A DNA stretch of 64,000 nt from Caballeronia sp. dw_276 (GCF_018449635.1 NZ_JAAVUV010000003.1:186001-250000); one strand, 5' to 3'. Numbered from the stretch's first letter, positions 1 through 8,724 are shown. Notes: a model not told the origin generated them from the sequence alone. A program made the numbers and translations.

Positions 1-635
1 GCTTCCATATAGGTGTTGTCGTCGCAGCCGTCGGGCAACGCGATATCCAGACTGCTGGTTTCCTTGCTGAACGGATAGTTGGATTCGCCATGCAGCGACA
101 GCGTGAAAACGCTCGGGTCGTCCTTGAAAATCGACGCTGTGCCGTTGCCCTGATGAACATCCAGATCGACGATTGCGATTTGCACTGCGCCTTCGCCCCT
201 CTCCCGCGCCTCGGCTTGCATGACGCGAGCGGCGACGGCGGCATCATTGAAAACGCAAAACCCCGCGCCATGTGACGCGTACGAATGATGCGTTCCTCCC
301 GCGAGATTCACGGCAAATCCATCCTGACGGGCGGCGCGGCAAGCCGCGATAGTGGCGCCCACCGAACGACGCGCGCGTTCGACCATTTCCGGCGACCAAG
401 GGAAACCGATTTCTCGCTGGGCAGAGTCATCGAGTGAACCGGTCGCCACCCGCGCGACATAGTCGGCGGCATGCACGCGTTGGAGATCCGAGTCGGCCGC
501 GATTGGCGCCTCTTCCAGTTCGACATCGGGCAGTTCAGCTTCAACGCGCTCGCGCAACATCCTGTATTTCTGCATCGGAAAGCGATGCCCAGGTGGTAAC
601 GGAAGGACGAAGCGGTCGCTGTAGTAAGCCTTCAT
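1..635 (-). CDS. Histone deacetylase family protein (partial, C-terminus off the left edge)
   Basis: This is the N-terminal ~211 residues of a histone-deacetylase / acetoin-utilisation (AcuC) superfamily protein, a zinc amidohydrolase family that in bacteria removes acetyl groups from proteins or small amines. The start is the ATG at 635, reading MKAYYSDRFVLPLPPGHRFP. The frame stays open to position 1 and contains GGTHHSYASHG and the diagnostic DLDVHQGNGTASIF motif; these supply the active-site histidines and zinc-ligand aspartate known for the family. The substrate cannot be told from this fragment. It is divergent from the phasin gene. Only short shadow frames overlap it on the other strand. 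Confidence 0.85.
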   Translation of the reverse strand, partial: MKAYYSDRFVLPLPPGHRFPMQKYRMLRERVEAELPDVELEEAPIAADSDLQRVHAADYVARVATGSLDDSAQREIGFPWSPEMVERARRSVGATIAACRAARQDGFAVNLAGGTHHSYASHGAGFCVFNDAAVAARVMQAEARERGEGAVQIAIVDLDVHQGNGTASIFKDDPSVFTLSLHGESNYPFSKETSSLDIALPDGCDDNTYME

Positions 636-783
636 TGAAACAAAATTCCAATTTATTGAGACATGATCCTAGCATCCGAATCGTTTGCGCTCTTCGCCCC
701 AAACTGGTGCGATAGATCCCGGAATATGGTTCCAGATATGCTAATCGAATCACGTAAGCCGTTGTTTAATAAGATTTCATCGA

Positions 784-856
784 ATGTTGCGACGCACAAA
801 AAGATGCTTGACATCTTTAGGAATATGCCTAAAATGGGTTCCATGTTGCGACGCAC
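784..856. promoter_or_regulatory. Pair of identical palindromic operators around the phasin promoter
   Basis: The 14-base sequence ATGTTGCGACGCAC occurs at 784-797 and again at 843-856. Its core TGCGACGCA is a palindrome of the form TGC-N3-GCA. The first copy lies just upstream of the -35 box and the second at the expected transcription start. PhaR repressors of PHB metabolism are known to bind TGC-rich sites of this general form upstream of phasin genes, so repression by PhaR is a reasonable inference. No phaR gene lies in this window. Confidence 0.55.
808..835 (+). promoter_or_regulatory. Sigma-70 promoter of the phasin gene
   Basis: A perfect TTGACA (808-813) is followed after 16 bases by TAAAAT (830-835), five of six matches to TATAAT. 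The expected start near 842 leaves a leader of about 108 bases before the phasin ATG. It is one of the best sigma-70 matches in the window, fitting an abundant granule protein, and its flanking palindromes suggest it is repressible. Confidence 0.7.
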
Positions 857-950
857 CAATAGCTGTTTCGCCTCATACGGTTCCGGAACTTCCGGCGCCG
901 CCAAAACCCACGACCCGCGCTGATGATGGGTCGACTTTCAGGAGCGTGAC

Positions 951-1526
951 ATGACCCTTTTGACCCCGGAACAAATCGCCGCCGCCAACAAAGCTCAATT
1001 CGACACGCTGTTCGGCTTGACGAACAAGGCGTTCGAAGGCATGGAAAAGCTGCTTGAGCTGAATTTGCAAGTCGTGAAGTCGACGCTGGCTGAAAGCCAG
1101 GAAAACACGCAACGCGTGTTGTCGGTGAAGGACGCGCAAGAACTGCTCGCATTGCAAGCCAGCCTGGCTCAGCCGGTCGCGGAAAAGGCGCTGTCGTATG
1201 GCCGCCATCTGTATGAAATCGCATCGTCCACGCAAGCCGAGTTCGCACGTGTTGCCGAAGCTCAGTACGAAGACCAGAATCGCAAGGTGCAAGCACTCGT
1301 TGACAACGTTGCAAAGAACGCGCCGGCAGGTTCGGAAACGGCAGTCGCCGTGATGAAGTCGGCCATCACCGCCGCCAACACCACGTACGAAACCATTCAC
1401 AAGGCAAGCAAGCAAGCTGTTGAAATCGCTGAAAGCAACTTCAACGCAGCCGCTACGGCCGCTACGAAGGCTGCATCGCAGGCAACCGCTCAAGCTTCGC
1501 GCGCTGCTGTAAAGAAGACTGCCTAA
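951..1526 (+). CDS. phaP: Phasin family protein (PHB granule-associated)
   Basis: A 191-residue phasin. Phasins coat intracellular polyhydroxybutyrate granules and control their number and size. The protein starts [16 protein letters not shown] and contains the family pattern [19 protein letters not shown] near residues 20-40. It is predicted to be largely alpha-helical and ends in an Ala/Lys-rich tail (AAVKKTA), typical of burkholderial PhaP. The ATG at 951 is preceded by AGGAG with 6 bases of spacing. The gene stands alone, with its own promoter and a strong terminator. Paired TGC-N3-GCA palindromes around the promoter suggest repression by a PhaR-type regulator that senses PHB. No polymer synthase gene lies nearby. 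Confidence 0.92.
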   Translation: MTLLTPEQIAAANKAQFDTLFGLTNKAFEGMEKLLELNLQVVKSTLAESQENTQRVLSVKDAQELLALQASLAQPVAEKALSYGRHLYEIASSTQAEFARVAEAQYEDQNRKVQALVDNVAKNAPAGSETAVAVMKSAITAANTTYETIHKASKQAVEIAESNFNAAATAATKAASQATAQASRAAVKKTA

Positions 1527-1589
1527 CGACGTGCTTCAAACTTTTGCGCCAGATTTCGGATGTGAAAGTTTGAATGCCGCGTAGACGCG

Positions 1590-1625
1590 AAAAGCCGCTC
1601 CAACTCATGTTGGAGCGGCTTTTTT
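1590..1625 (+). terminator. Intrinsic terminator of the phasin gene
   Basis: A 15-bp perfect stem (1590-1604 with 1609-1623) closes a TCAT loop and is followed by a run of T. It lies 64 bases after the phasin stop codon. Confidence 0.9.
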
Positions 1626-1632
1626 ACGCGCT

Positions 1633-1669
1633 AAAAAAGCGGCGCGTTCTGTTCAGAACGCGCCGCTTT
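1633..1669 (-). terminator. Intrinsic terminator of the pyruvate dehydrogenase operon
   Basis: The sequence from 1636 to 1669 forms a long GC-rich stem (AAAGCGGCGCGTTCTG with its complement) around a tiny loop. On the minus strand it is followed by six T residues (complement of 1633-1638). It lies about 20 bases after the lpd stop and ends the aceE-aceF-lpd transcript. It also has T residues in the other direction and may act on both strands. Confidence 0.85.
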
Positions 1670-1689
1670 CAATCACTAGCCGCGATACC

Positions 1690-3807
1690 TTACTTCTTGC
1701 GCTGCGGCGGCAAATCCGTACACACGCCTTCATACAACTCGGCGGCCATGCCGATCGACTCACCGAGCGTCGGATGCGGATGAATCGTCTTGCCGATATC
1801 CTCCGCGTCCGCGCCCATTTCGATTGCCAGACACACTTCGCTTATCAGGTCGCCCGCGCTCGTGCCCACGATCCCGCCGCCGATGATCCGGTGCGTTTCT
1901 TCGTCGAAGATGAGCTTGGTGAAACCTTCGTCGCGGCCATTGGCGATCGCGCGGCCCGATGCAGCCCACGGGAACACCGCCTTGCCGTACTTGATGCCTT
2001 CGGCCTTGCACTGGTCTTCCGTCTTGCCGGCCCATGCCACTTCGGGATCGGTGTAGGCAACCGACGGGATCTGCAATGCATCGAAGTACGCCTTCTCGCC
2101 ATGCGCCGCTTCGGCCGCAACATGGCCTTCGTGCACGGCTTTGTGCGCGAGCATCGGCTGGCCGACCAGATCGCCGATCGCAAAGATATGCTCGACGTTC
2201 GTGCGCAACTGTTTGTCGACGTTGATAAACCCACGATCCGTCACCGCGACGCCGGCCTTGTCCGCGCCGATCTTGCCGCCGTTCGGACTGCGGCCGACGG
2301 CCACGAGCACGAGGTCGTAGCGTTGTGCATCGGCGGGGGCTTTTTCGCCTTCGAAGCTTACGTAGATCCCGTCTTCCTTGGCTTCCGCCTTGGTCGTCTT
2401 CGTCTTGAGCATGACGTTGGCGAAGCGCTTGGCGTTGAACTTCTCCCAGACCTTCACGAGATCGCGATCCGCGCCGGCCATCAGGCCATCGAGCATTTCG
2501 ACTACATCGATCTGCGCGCCCAAGGCCGCATACACCGTCGCCATTTCCAGGCCGATAATGCCGCCGCCAATCACCAGCATGCGCTTCGGGATCTGACGCA
2601 ATTCCAGCGCACCGGTCGAGTCGACCACGCGTGGATCTTCCGGCATGAACGGCAGCTTCACGGCTTGCGAACCCGCCGCGATGATCGCCTTCTTGAACTG
2701 CACGACCTTCTTGCCGCCCTCGCCTTCGATCTCCATGTGATTCGGGCCGACGAACTTGCCGACGCCCGTCACCACCTGCACCTTGCGCGCCTTCGCCATG
2801 CCGGCGAGACCGCCGGTCAGCTTCTTGACGACGCCCGACTTGAAGTCGCGCAGTTTGTCGAGATCGATGGTCGGCTCGCCGAACGAGATGCCGTGGTGCG
2901 CGAGCGCCTTGGCTTCTTCGGTGATCGATGCAGCGTGGAGCAAGGCCTTCGACGGAATGCAGCCGACATTCAGGCAGACGCCGCCAAGCGTTGCATAGCG
3001 TTCGACGATGACCGTGTTCATGCCCAGATCGGCCGCGCGAAACGCCGCCGAATACCCGCCAGGACCGGCGCCGAGCACGAGCATCTCGCATTCGATATCG
3101 GCCGAGCCCGAGAACGATGCGGCCTTCGGTGCGGGCGCCGCGGTGGCTTTTTCGGCAGGCTGCGGCGCTGCGGTCTTCGGCTTTTCTTCGACCTGGCTCA
3201 CGCCGCCGCCCTGGCCTTCGAGCGTCAGGATCACGGAGCCTTCGGAGACGTTATCGCCGATCTTGACCTTCACTTCCTTGACCGTGCCCGCTGCGGGCGA
3301 TGGCACGTCCATGGTTGCTTTATCGGATTCAAGCGTGACGAGCGATTGCTCTTTCTCGACCGTATCGCCGGCCTTCACGTGAATTTCGATCACCGGGATG
3401 TCTGTGAAATCGCCGATGTCCGGCACCTTCACGTCCTGCGATCCGCCGCCCGCGGGTTTCTGTTCGGCAGGCTTGGGTGCAGCGGCTTCTTTCGGCGCAG
3501 GCGCGGGTGCTTCGGCCTTGGCTTCTACCGGAGCGGCGGGTTTTTCGGCTGGCTTTTCGCTGCCTGCGTCGGCGGTTTCCACTGTCGCGATCACGGTGCC
3601 TTGCGAGACTTTATCGCCGGCTTTGACTTTGACTTCCTTGACCGTGCCGACGAGATCGCTGGGCACTTCAATGGAAGCCTTGTCGGATTCGAGCGTCAGG
3701 ACGCCTTGTTCTTTTTCGATGGCGTCGCCGGCTTTGATATTGACTTCGATGACGTCGACGTCTTTGAAATCGCCGATATCGGGTACTTTAAGTTCGGTGA
3801 GACTCAT
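1690..3807 (-). CDS. lpdA: Dihydrolipoyl dehydrogenase (E3) of pyruvate dehydrogenase, with two lipoyl domains
   Basis: A 705-residue E3 subunit, which reoxidises dihydrolipoyl groups with FAD and NAD+ in the pyruvate dehydrogenase complex. The ATG at 3807 has AGGGGA upstream; an in-frame ATG 42 bases earlier lacks a good ribosome site. Two lipoyl domains (residues ~2-78, Lys43; ~124-200, Lys163) carry ESDKA motifs and are joined by Ala/Pro/Lys linkers. The flavoprotein core starts near residue 243, with GAGPGGYSAAFRA for FAD, the redox disulfide GGVCLNVGCIPSK, GGGIIGLEMATVYAALGA for NAD, and the C-terminal HPHPTLGES catalytic His/Glu region. Most E3 proteins have no lipoyl domain, and beta-proteobacterial PDH E3 usually has one, so two is unusual. 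It is the last gene of the operon. Confidence 0.96.
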   Translation of the reverse strand: MSLTELKVPDIGDFKDVDVIEVNIKAGDAIEKEQGVLTLESDKASIEVPSDLVGTVKEVKVKAGDKVSQGTVIATVETADAGSEKPAEKPAAPVEAKAEAPAPAPKEAAAPKPAEQKPAGGGSQDVKVPDIGDFTDIPVIEIHVKAGDTVEKEQSLVTLESDKATMDVPSPAAGTVKEVKVKIGDNVSEGSVILTLEGQGGGVSQVEEKPKTAAPQPAEKATAAPAPKAASFSGSADIECEMLVLGAGPGGYSAAFRAADLGMNTVIVERYATLGGVCLNVGCIPSKALLHAASITEEAKALAHHGISFGEPTIDLDKLRDFKSGVVKKLTGGLAGMAKARKVQVVTGVGKFVGPNHMEIEGEGGKKVVQFKKAIIAAGSQAVKLPFMPEDPRVVDSTGALELRQIPKRMLVIGGGIIGLEMATVYAALGAQIDVVEMLDGLMAGADRDLVKVWEKFNAKRFANVMLKTKTTKAEAKEDGIYVSFEGEKAPADAQRYDLVLVAVGRSPNGGKIGADKAGVAVTDRGFINVDKQLRTNVEHIFAIGDLVGQPMLAHKAVHEGHVAAEAAHGEKAYFDALQIPSVAYTDPEVAWAGKTEDQCKAEGIKYGKAVFPWAASGRAIANGRDEGFTKLIFDEETHRIIGGGIVGTSAGDLISEVCLAIEMGADAEDIGKTIHPHPTLGESIGMAAELYEGVCTDLPPQRKK

Positions 3808-3829
3808 GTTGTCCCCTAAATGAGAAGCC

Positions 3830-3860
3830 GGCAGAACCTGCGAAAGCAATCGGTTCTGCC
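3830..3860 (-). other. Hairpin in the aceF-lpd intergenic spacer
   Basis: GGCAGAACC at 3830-3838 pairs perfectly with GGTTCTGCC at 3852-3860 across a 13-base loop. A second inverted repeat, CTGCCG-T-CGGCAG (3857-3869), overlaps it. The hairpin sits just upstream of the lpd ribosome-binding site and lacks a T run, so it is more likely a processing or stability element than a terminator. Confidence 0.4.
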
Positions 3861-3957
3861 GTCGGCAGACTTGCCTGTCTTTGCCTTGATGCCATGCAAA
3901 GCAAGTTCAATGAGATGGCTGGCGGCCCCTGCAAAGCGGCCCGCCAAACCCAAAAAG

Positions 3958-5619
3958 TCACAGACTCACTCGGCGGAAATCCGCCAGCACAGCAGAAAGG
4001 TAGGCATTGAACCGCGCGGCCTCGGCGCCATCGATAACCCGATGATCATAAGACAGCGACAAGGGCAGGATCAGTCGCGGCACGAACGCCTTGCCGTCCC
4101 AAACCGGCTTCATCGCGCCGCGCGACAATCCGAGAATGGCCACTTCAGGCGCGTTGATGATCGGCGTGAAATGCGTTCCGCCGATCCCGCCGAGCGACGA
4201 AATCGAGAAACATCCGCCCTGCATTTGATCCGGCTTCAGCTTGCCTTCGCGCGCAGCCTTCGACAGGTCGGCCATCTCCTTGGCGACATCGACGAGACCC
4301 TTCTTGTCGGCGTCGCGGATCACCGGAACCATCAAACCGTTCGGGGTATCGGCGGCAAAACCGATGTTGTAGTACTGCTTGAAGACGAGGTTGTCACCGT
4401 CGAGGCTCGCATTGAACGTCGGGAATTTCTTCAGCGCGGCAACGACTGCCTTGATCACGAAAGCGAGCATGGTGAACTTCACGCCGGCTTTCTCGTTTTC
4501 CTTGTTCAACGTCACTCGCAGTGCTTCGAGGTCGGTGATGTCGGCTTCGTCGTTGTTCGTGACGTGCGGAATCATGACCCAGTTGCGATGCAGGTTCGCG
4601 CCCGAAATCTTCTTGATGCGCGAGAGCGGCTTCGGATCGACCGGACCGAACTTCGTGAAGTCGATCTTCGGCCACGGCAGCAGGTTGAGCTCGCCGCCAC
4701 CGGCCGGCGCTGCAGCAGCTGCAACCGGCGCCTTGCCCTGACCGGTCATCACGCCCTTCACGAACGCGGTGACGTCCGCTTGTGTGATGCGGTTCTTCGG
4801 ACCCGAACCTGTGACGCTCGACACATCCACGCCAAGCTCGCGCGCGAACTTACGCACGGACGGCGATGCATGGCTCGACGTACGCGCACCACCTTCGCCG
4901 GCGGGAATTGCCGGCGCCAGCGCGAGTGCGGACGGTGCTTCTTTTTGAGCTGGAGCGGCCTGCGCGGGGGCGGCAGCTTTGGGAGCTTCCTGCTTCGGGG
5001 CTTCCTGCTTAGGCGCCGCGGCCGGAGCCGAAGAGCCCGCACCACCTTCCAGCACTACGATCAACGTCCCTTCCGACACGTTGTCGCCAACCTTGACCTT
5101 GAGTTCCTTGACCGTGCCCGCTGCGGGCGACGGCACGTCCATGGTGGCTTTGTCGGATTCAAGCGTCACGAGCGATTGCTCTTTCTCGACCTTGTCGCCT
5201 ACCTTCACGTTCACTTCGATAACCGGAATATCCTTGAAGTCGCCGATATCGGGCACCTTCACTTCAACCGGTCCACCGCCTGAGGACGCCGCAGGCGCAG
5301 CGGTTTCGGCGGTCTTTTCCTTGGCAGGTTCCGCTGGCTTTTCAGCAGCCTTCGGCGCAGCAGCAGGAGCCGCCGCTTCGCCGCCTTCCAGTACGACGAT
5401 CAACGAACCTTCCGAAACGTTGTCGCCGACCTTGACCTTCACTTCCTTCACGACGCCGGCTGCCGAACTCGGCACGTCCATAGTCGCTTTATCGGATTCG
5501 AGCGTGACGAGCGACTGCTCTTTCTCAACCGTATCGCCTGCTTTCACCAGCACCTCGATCACCGGAATGTCCGTGTAATCGCCGATATCCGGCACCTTGA
5601 CTTCGATCGCTTGACTCAT
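3958..5619 (-). CDS. aceF: Dihydrolipoyllysine acetyltransferase (E2) of pyruvate dehydrogenase
   Basis: A 553-residue E2 core protein that moves the acetyl group from lipoate to CoA. It has two N-terminal lipoyl domains (Lys44 and Lys157, both in ESDKA), flexible Ala/Pro-rich linkers, a peripheral subunit-binding domain around residues 245-290 (ASPSVRKFARELGVD), and a C-terminal acyltransferase domain. That domain ends with the catalytic DHRVIDG motif (His near residue 526). The ATG at 5619 is preceded by GGAG. It is cotranscribed with aceE, 101 bases upstream, and lpd downstream. E. coli E2 has three lipoyl domains; here the E2 and E3 together carry four. Its second lipoyl domain is almost identical at DNA level to the second one in lpd. 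Confidence 0.97.
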   Translation of the reverse strand: MSQAIEVKVPDIGDYTDIPVIEVLVKAGDTVEKEQSLVTLESDKATMDVPSSAAGVVKEVKVKVGDNVSEGSLIVVLEGGEAAAPAAAPKAAEKPAEPAKEKTAETAAPAASSGGGPVEVKVPDIGDFKDIPVIEVNVKVGDKVEKEQSLVTLESDKATMDVPSPAAGTVKELKVKVGDNVSEGTLIVVLEGGAGSSAPAAAPKQEAPKQEAPKAAAPAQAAPAQKEAPSALALAPAIPAGEGGARTSSHASPSVRKFARELGVDVSSVTGSGPKNRITQADVTAFVKGVMTGQGKAPVAAAAAPAGGGELNLLPWPKIDFTKFGPVDPKPLSRIKKISGANLHRNWVMIPHVTNNDEADITDLEALRVTLNKENEKAGVKFTMLAFVIKAVVAALKKFPTFNASLDGDNLVFKQYYNIGFAADTPNGLMVPVIRDADKKGLVDVAKEMADLSKAAREGKLKPDQMQGGCFSISSLGGIGGTHFTPIINAPEVAILGLSRGAMKPVWDGKAFVPRLILPLSLSYDHRVIDGAEAARFNAYLSAVLADFRRVSL

Positions 5620-5720
5620 TGTTTATTGTCTCCTGGGTCGCGACGCGAAAATCGCCCTGGCACAAGGCTAAACGCCAAGGCCGGGGCGACTTCACGCAGC
5701 AACACTCGGGGGCCGATGCG

Positions 5721-8420
5721 TTAAACCGTCATCGGGTTGGGTTTGGCGGGGTCGAGCTCATACTTCTTGATCGCCTCGGCGACGACCTTGCGGTCGATCG
5801 TGCCTTCGTCGGCGAGCGCATTGAGCGCCGCGACGGTGACCCAGTAGCGGTCGACTTCGAAGAAATGGCGCAGCTTTTCACGCGTGTCCGAACGGCCATA
5901 ACCGTCCGTGCCGAGCACGACAAACTTGTTCGGCACGAAACCGCGAATCTGGTCGACGAGCGCACGCACGTAATCCGTCGATGCAATCACCGGGCCCTTC
6001 GCGTCTTTCAGCAACTTGGTCACGTGCGCAACACGGCGCTCTTCGGTCGGATGCAGCAGGTTCCAGCGCTCGACGTCCATGCCGTCACGCGCCAGTTCCG
6101 TGAAGCTCGGAACGCTCCAGAGATCCGCCGCGACGTTCCAGTCGTTCTTCAGCAAGTCGGCAGCAGCAATCACTTCATTGAAGATCGTGCCCGCGCCCAT
6201 CAGCTGAACGCGCGGCGCAGTTGCATCGGCATCCGACTTGCGGAACGCGTACATGCCCTTGACGATATCGGCCGCAACCGAATCGCTTTGCGGGATCGCC
6301 GGGTGCTCGTAGTTCTCGTTCATGACCGTGACGTAGTAATACACGTCTTCCTGCTCGGCCACCATGCGGCGCAGACCGTCCTGCATGATCACGGCGAGTT
6401 CGTAGCCGAAGGTCGGGTCGTAGCTCACGCAATTCGGGACCGACGCCGCCCACATCAGCGAGTGACCGTCTTCGTGCTGCAGGCCTTCGCCGTTCAGCGT
6501 CGTGCGTCCGGCCGTGCCGCCCAGCAAGAAGCCGCGCGAACGCATGTCGCCCGCGGCCCAGGCCAGGTCGCCGATGCGCTGAAAACCGAACATGGAATAG
6601 AAGATGTAGAACGGGATCATGATCTCGTTGTGAGTGGAGTACGACGTCGCCGCCGCAATCCAGTCACACATCCCGCCCGCTTCGTTGATCCCTTCCTGCA
6701 GGATCTGGCCAGTTTCCGATTCACGATAGAACATCAGCTGGTCGGAATCTTCCGGCACGTACTTCTGGCCGTCCTGATTCCAGATACCGATCTGGCGGAA
6801 CAGACCTTCCATGCCGAAGGTACGCGATTCATCCGGCACGATCGGCACGATCCGCTTGCCAAGTGCCTTGTCCTTCAACAGGATGTTGAGAATCCGCACG
6901 AACGCCATGGTCGTGGAGATCTCGCGGCCCGGACCCGTGCCCTTGAGCACCGGTTCGAACACCGACAGATCCGGCACCGGCAGCGACTCGGCCTTCTGAC
7001 GGCGAGCCGGCAGATAACCGCCGAGTTCCTGGCGGCGAGCGCGCATGTACTCGAGTTCCTTCGAACCTTCTTCGAACGTCAGGTACGGCACGTCGGCGAT
7101 CTGGTCGTCGGGGATCGGCAGCTTGAACTGGTCGCGGAATTTCTTCAGCTGATCCGTGTGCAGCTTCTTCTGCTGGTGCGTGATGTTCATGGCCTGGCCG
7201 GCTTCGCCCATGCCATAACCCTTGATGGTCTTGGCAAGAATGACCGTCGGCTGGCCCTTCGTCTTCGATGCTTCCGCGTAAGCCGCGTAGATCTTGTGCG
7301 GATCGTGGCCGCCGCGATTCAGATTCCAGATGTCTTCGTCGGACCATTCTGCAACCATCGCCTTGAGTTCCGGCGTGTTGAAGAAATGCTCGCGAACATA
7401 CGCACCCGATTCCGACTTGTAGGTCTGATATTCGCCGTCGACGACTTCCATCATGCGGCGCATCAATGCACCGGTTTTATCGCGCGCGAAAAGCGAATCC
7501 CAGCGGCTGCCCCACACCACTTTGATCACGTTCCAGCCTGCGCCGCGGAACTCGCTTTCGAGTTCCTGGATGATCTTGCCGTTGCCGCGCACCGGGCCAT
7601 CGAGACGCTGCAAGTTGCAGTTGATCACGAAGACGAGGTTGTCCAGACGCTCACGTCCGGCCATGCCGATCGCGCCGAGCGATTCCGGCTCATCCGTTTC
7701 GCCGTCTCCGAGGAACGCCCAGACCTTGCGGTTACCCGCCTTGGCGATACCGCGCGCATCGATGTACTTCATGAAGCGCGCTTGATAGATCGCCATGATC
7801 GGGCCGAGGCCCATCGAAACGGTCGGGAATTGCCAGAAATCCGGCATCAGCCACGGATGCGGGTACGAAGAAATGCCTTCGCCGCCCACTTCCTGACGGA
7901 AGTTGTCGAGCTGGCTTTGCTTCAGGCGGCCAAGCAGGAACGCGCGGGCATACACGCCCGGCGACGAGTGACCTTGCACGAACACCAGGTCGCCGCCGTG
8001 TTCGGGCGACGGTGCGTGCCAAAAGTGGTTGAAACCAACGTCATACAGCGTTGCGGCCGACGCAAACGAAGCGATATGACCGCCCACGTTCGTATCCTTG
8101 CCGGCGCGCAGCACCATGGCAATGGCGTTCCAGCGCGTGTAAGAACGGATCTTGTGTTCGATGTCCTGGTCGCCGGGAATCTTCGACTGGGCGGCAACCG
8201 GAATGGTATTGATGTATGGCGTGTTTGCCGAGAACGGCAGATGTTCGCCGTGCACGCGCGCGAATTCGATCTGCTTCTCAATCAGGTAATGGGCACGATC
8301 CGGGCCTTCCGCCGAAATCACGCCGTCGAGGGCCTCGAGCCACTCAGCAGTTTCCTGGGGATCTTCGTCGTCTTTTGCGTTGGCGACATATTTCATCACT
8401 TCGTCGGGTACAGCTGACAT
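5721..8420 (-). CDS. aceE: Pyruvate dehydrogenase E1 component, homodimeric
   Basis: An 899-residue thiamine-diphosphate enzyme that decarboxylates pyruvate and acetylates lipoate on E2. The length matches the E. coli-type homodimeric AceE (about 887). The ThDP/Mg motif runs from GDGETDEPES around residue 230 to NCN about 27 residues later; the conserved FGHDPHK-like region appears here as GGHDPHKIYAAY. HASPxHGG-type sequence (HAPSPEHGGDL) and GHSSPGVYARAF are also present. The ATG at 8420 has GGAGACGAGC upstream. It is the first gene of the operon, transcribed away from the FixLJ-like two-component genes. I see no PdhR-type operator that I can name with confidence. Confidence 0.97.
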   Translation of the reverse strand: MSAVPDEVMKYVANAKDDEDPQETAEWLEALDGVISAEGPDRAHYLIEKQIEFARVHGEHLPFSANTPYINTIPVAAQSKIPGDQDIEHKIRSYTRWNAIAMVLRAGKDTNVGGHIASFASAATLYDVGFNHFWHAPSPEHGGDLVFVQGHSSPGVYARAFLLGRLKQSQLDNFRQEVGGEGISSYPHPWLMPDFWQFPTVSMGLGPIMAIYQARFMKYIDARGIAKAGNRKVWAFLGDGETDEPESLGAIGMAGRERLDNLVFVINCNLQRLDGPVRGNGKIIQELESEFRGAGWNVIKVVWGSRWDSLFARDKTGALMRRMMEVVDGEYQTYKSESGAYVREHFFNTPELKAMVAEWSDEDIWNLNRGGHDPHKIYAAYAEASKTKGQPTVILAKTIKGYGMGEAGQAMNITHQQKKLHTDQLKKFRDQFKLPIPDDQIADVPYLTFEEGSKELEYMRARRQELGGYLPARRQKAESLPVPDLSVFEPVLKGTGPGREISTTMAFVRILNILLKDKALGKRIVPIVPDESRTFGMEGLFRQIGIWNQDGQKYVPEDSDQLMFYRESETGQILQEGINEAGGMCDWIAAATSYSTHNEIMIPFYIFYSMFGFQRIGDLAWAAGDMRSRGFLLGGTAGRTTLNGEGLQHEDGHSLMWAASVPNCVSYDPTFGYELAVIMQDGLRRMVAEQEDVYYYVTVMNENYEHPAIPQSDSVAADIVKGMYAFRKSDADATAPRVQLMGAGTIFNEVIAAADLLKNDWNVAADLWSVPSFTELARDGMDVERWNLLHPTEERRVAHVTKLLKDAKGPVIASTDYVRALVDQIRGFVPNKFVVLGTDGYGRSDTREKLRHFFEVDRYWVTVAALNALADEGTIDRKVVAEAIKKYELDPAKPNPMTV

Positions 8421-8526
8421 GCTCGTCTCCTGATTTGAGGAACGCTCTGTGAACAGTCGACGCGAGCCTCATGGAAAACCGCAGGATCAACCACGGAAAA
8501 CATTGGGGACAAGCGCGCGTGCGGCA

Positions 8527-8556
8527 ATTCTAAAGAGGCTCTAAACGGTAAGGCAA
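8527..8556 (-). promoter_or_regulatory. Candidate promoter of the aceE-aceF-lpd operon
   Basis: On the minus strand TTGCCT (8556-8551) is followed after 18 bases by TAGAAT (8532-8527), five of six matches to the -10 consensus. It would give a leader of roughly 100 bases before aceE. The 304-base spacer between aceE and the divergent kinase holds nothing else coding. Confidence 0.45.
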
Positions 8557-8689
8557 GCAATTTTTCGAATCATGAGAGGCAATCTCATAATGCGGAAAAA
8601 TGCTGCAACGCACCGTGGGACAAGGACTTTTTGAGAGAGGTTTAGTGTCCTTGCGATCAAATGCCAACCTTTTGAAGCCTTTTTACGCC

Positions 8690-8717
8690 TTTTAACAGTC
8701 CTTCGCTGCGTTACAAT
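8690..8717 (+). promoter_or_regulatory. Candidate promoter directly abutting the sensor kinase start
   Basis: TACAAT at 8712-8717 matches five of six -10 bases and ends only 7 bases before the ATG at 8725. The -35 region (TTTTAA, 8690-8695, 16-base spacer) is weak. No ribosome-binding sequence precedes the ATG, so transcription would begin at or next to the start codon and the mRNA would be leaderless. Confidence 0.4.
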
Positions 8718-8724
8718 TGCGCGC

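Noticed and set aside
1774..3819. A 681-codon open frame opposite lpd
   Set aside because: Same cause: third-position GC bias removes stop codons on the complementary strand. The product is compositionally abnormal.
5619..8417. A 932-codon open frame on the plus strand opposite aceE
   Set aside because: It is the antisense shadow of a highly codon-biased GC-rich gene. The protein is Arg/His-rich with no domain and no ribosome site, while aceE on the other strand is unmistakable.
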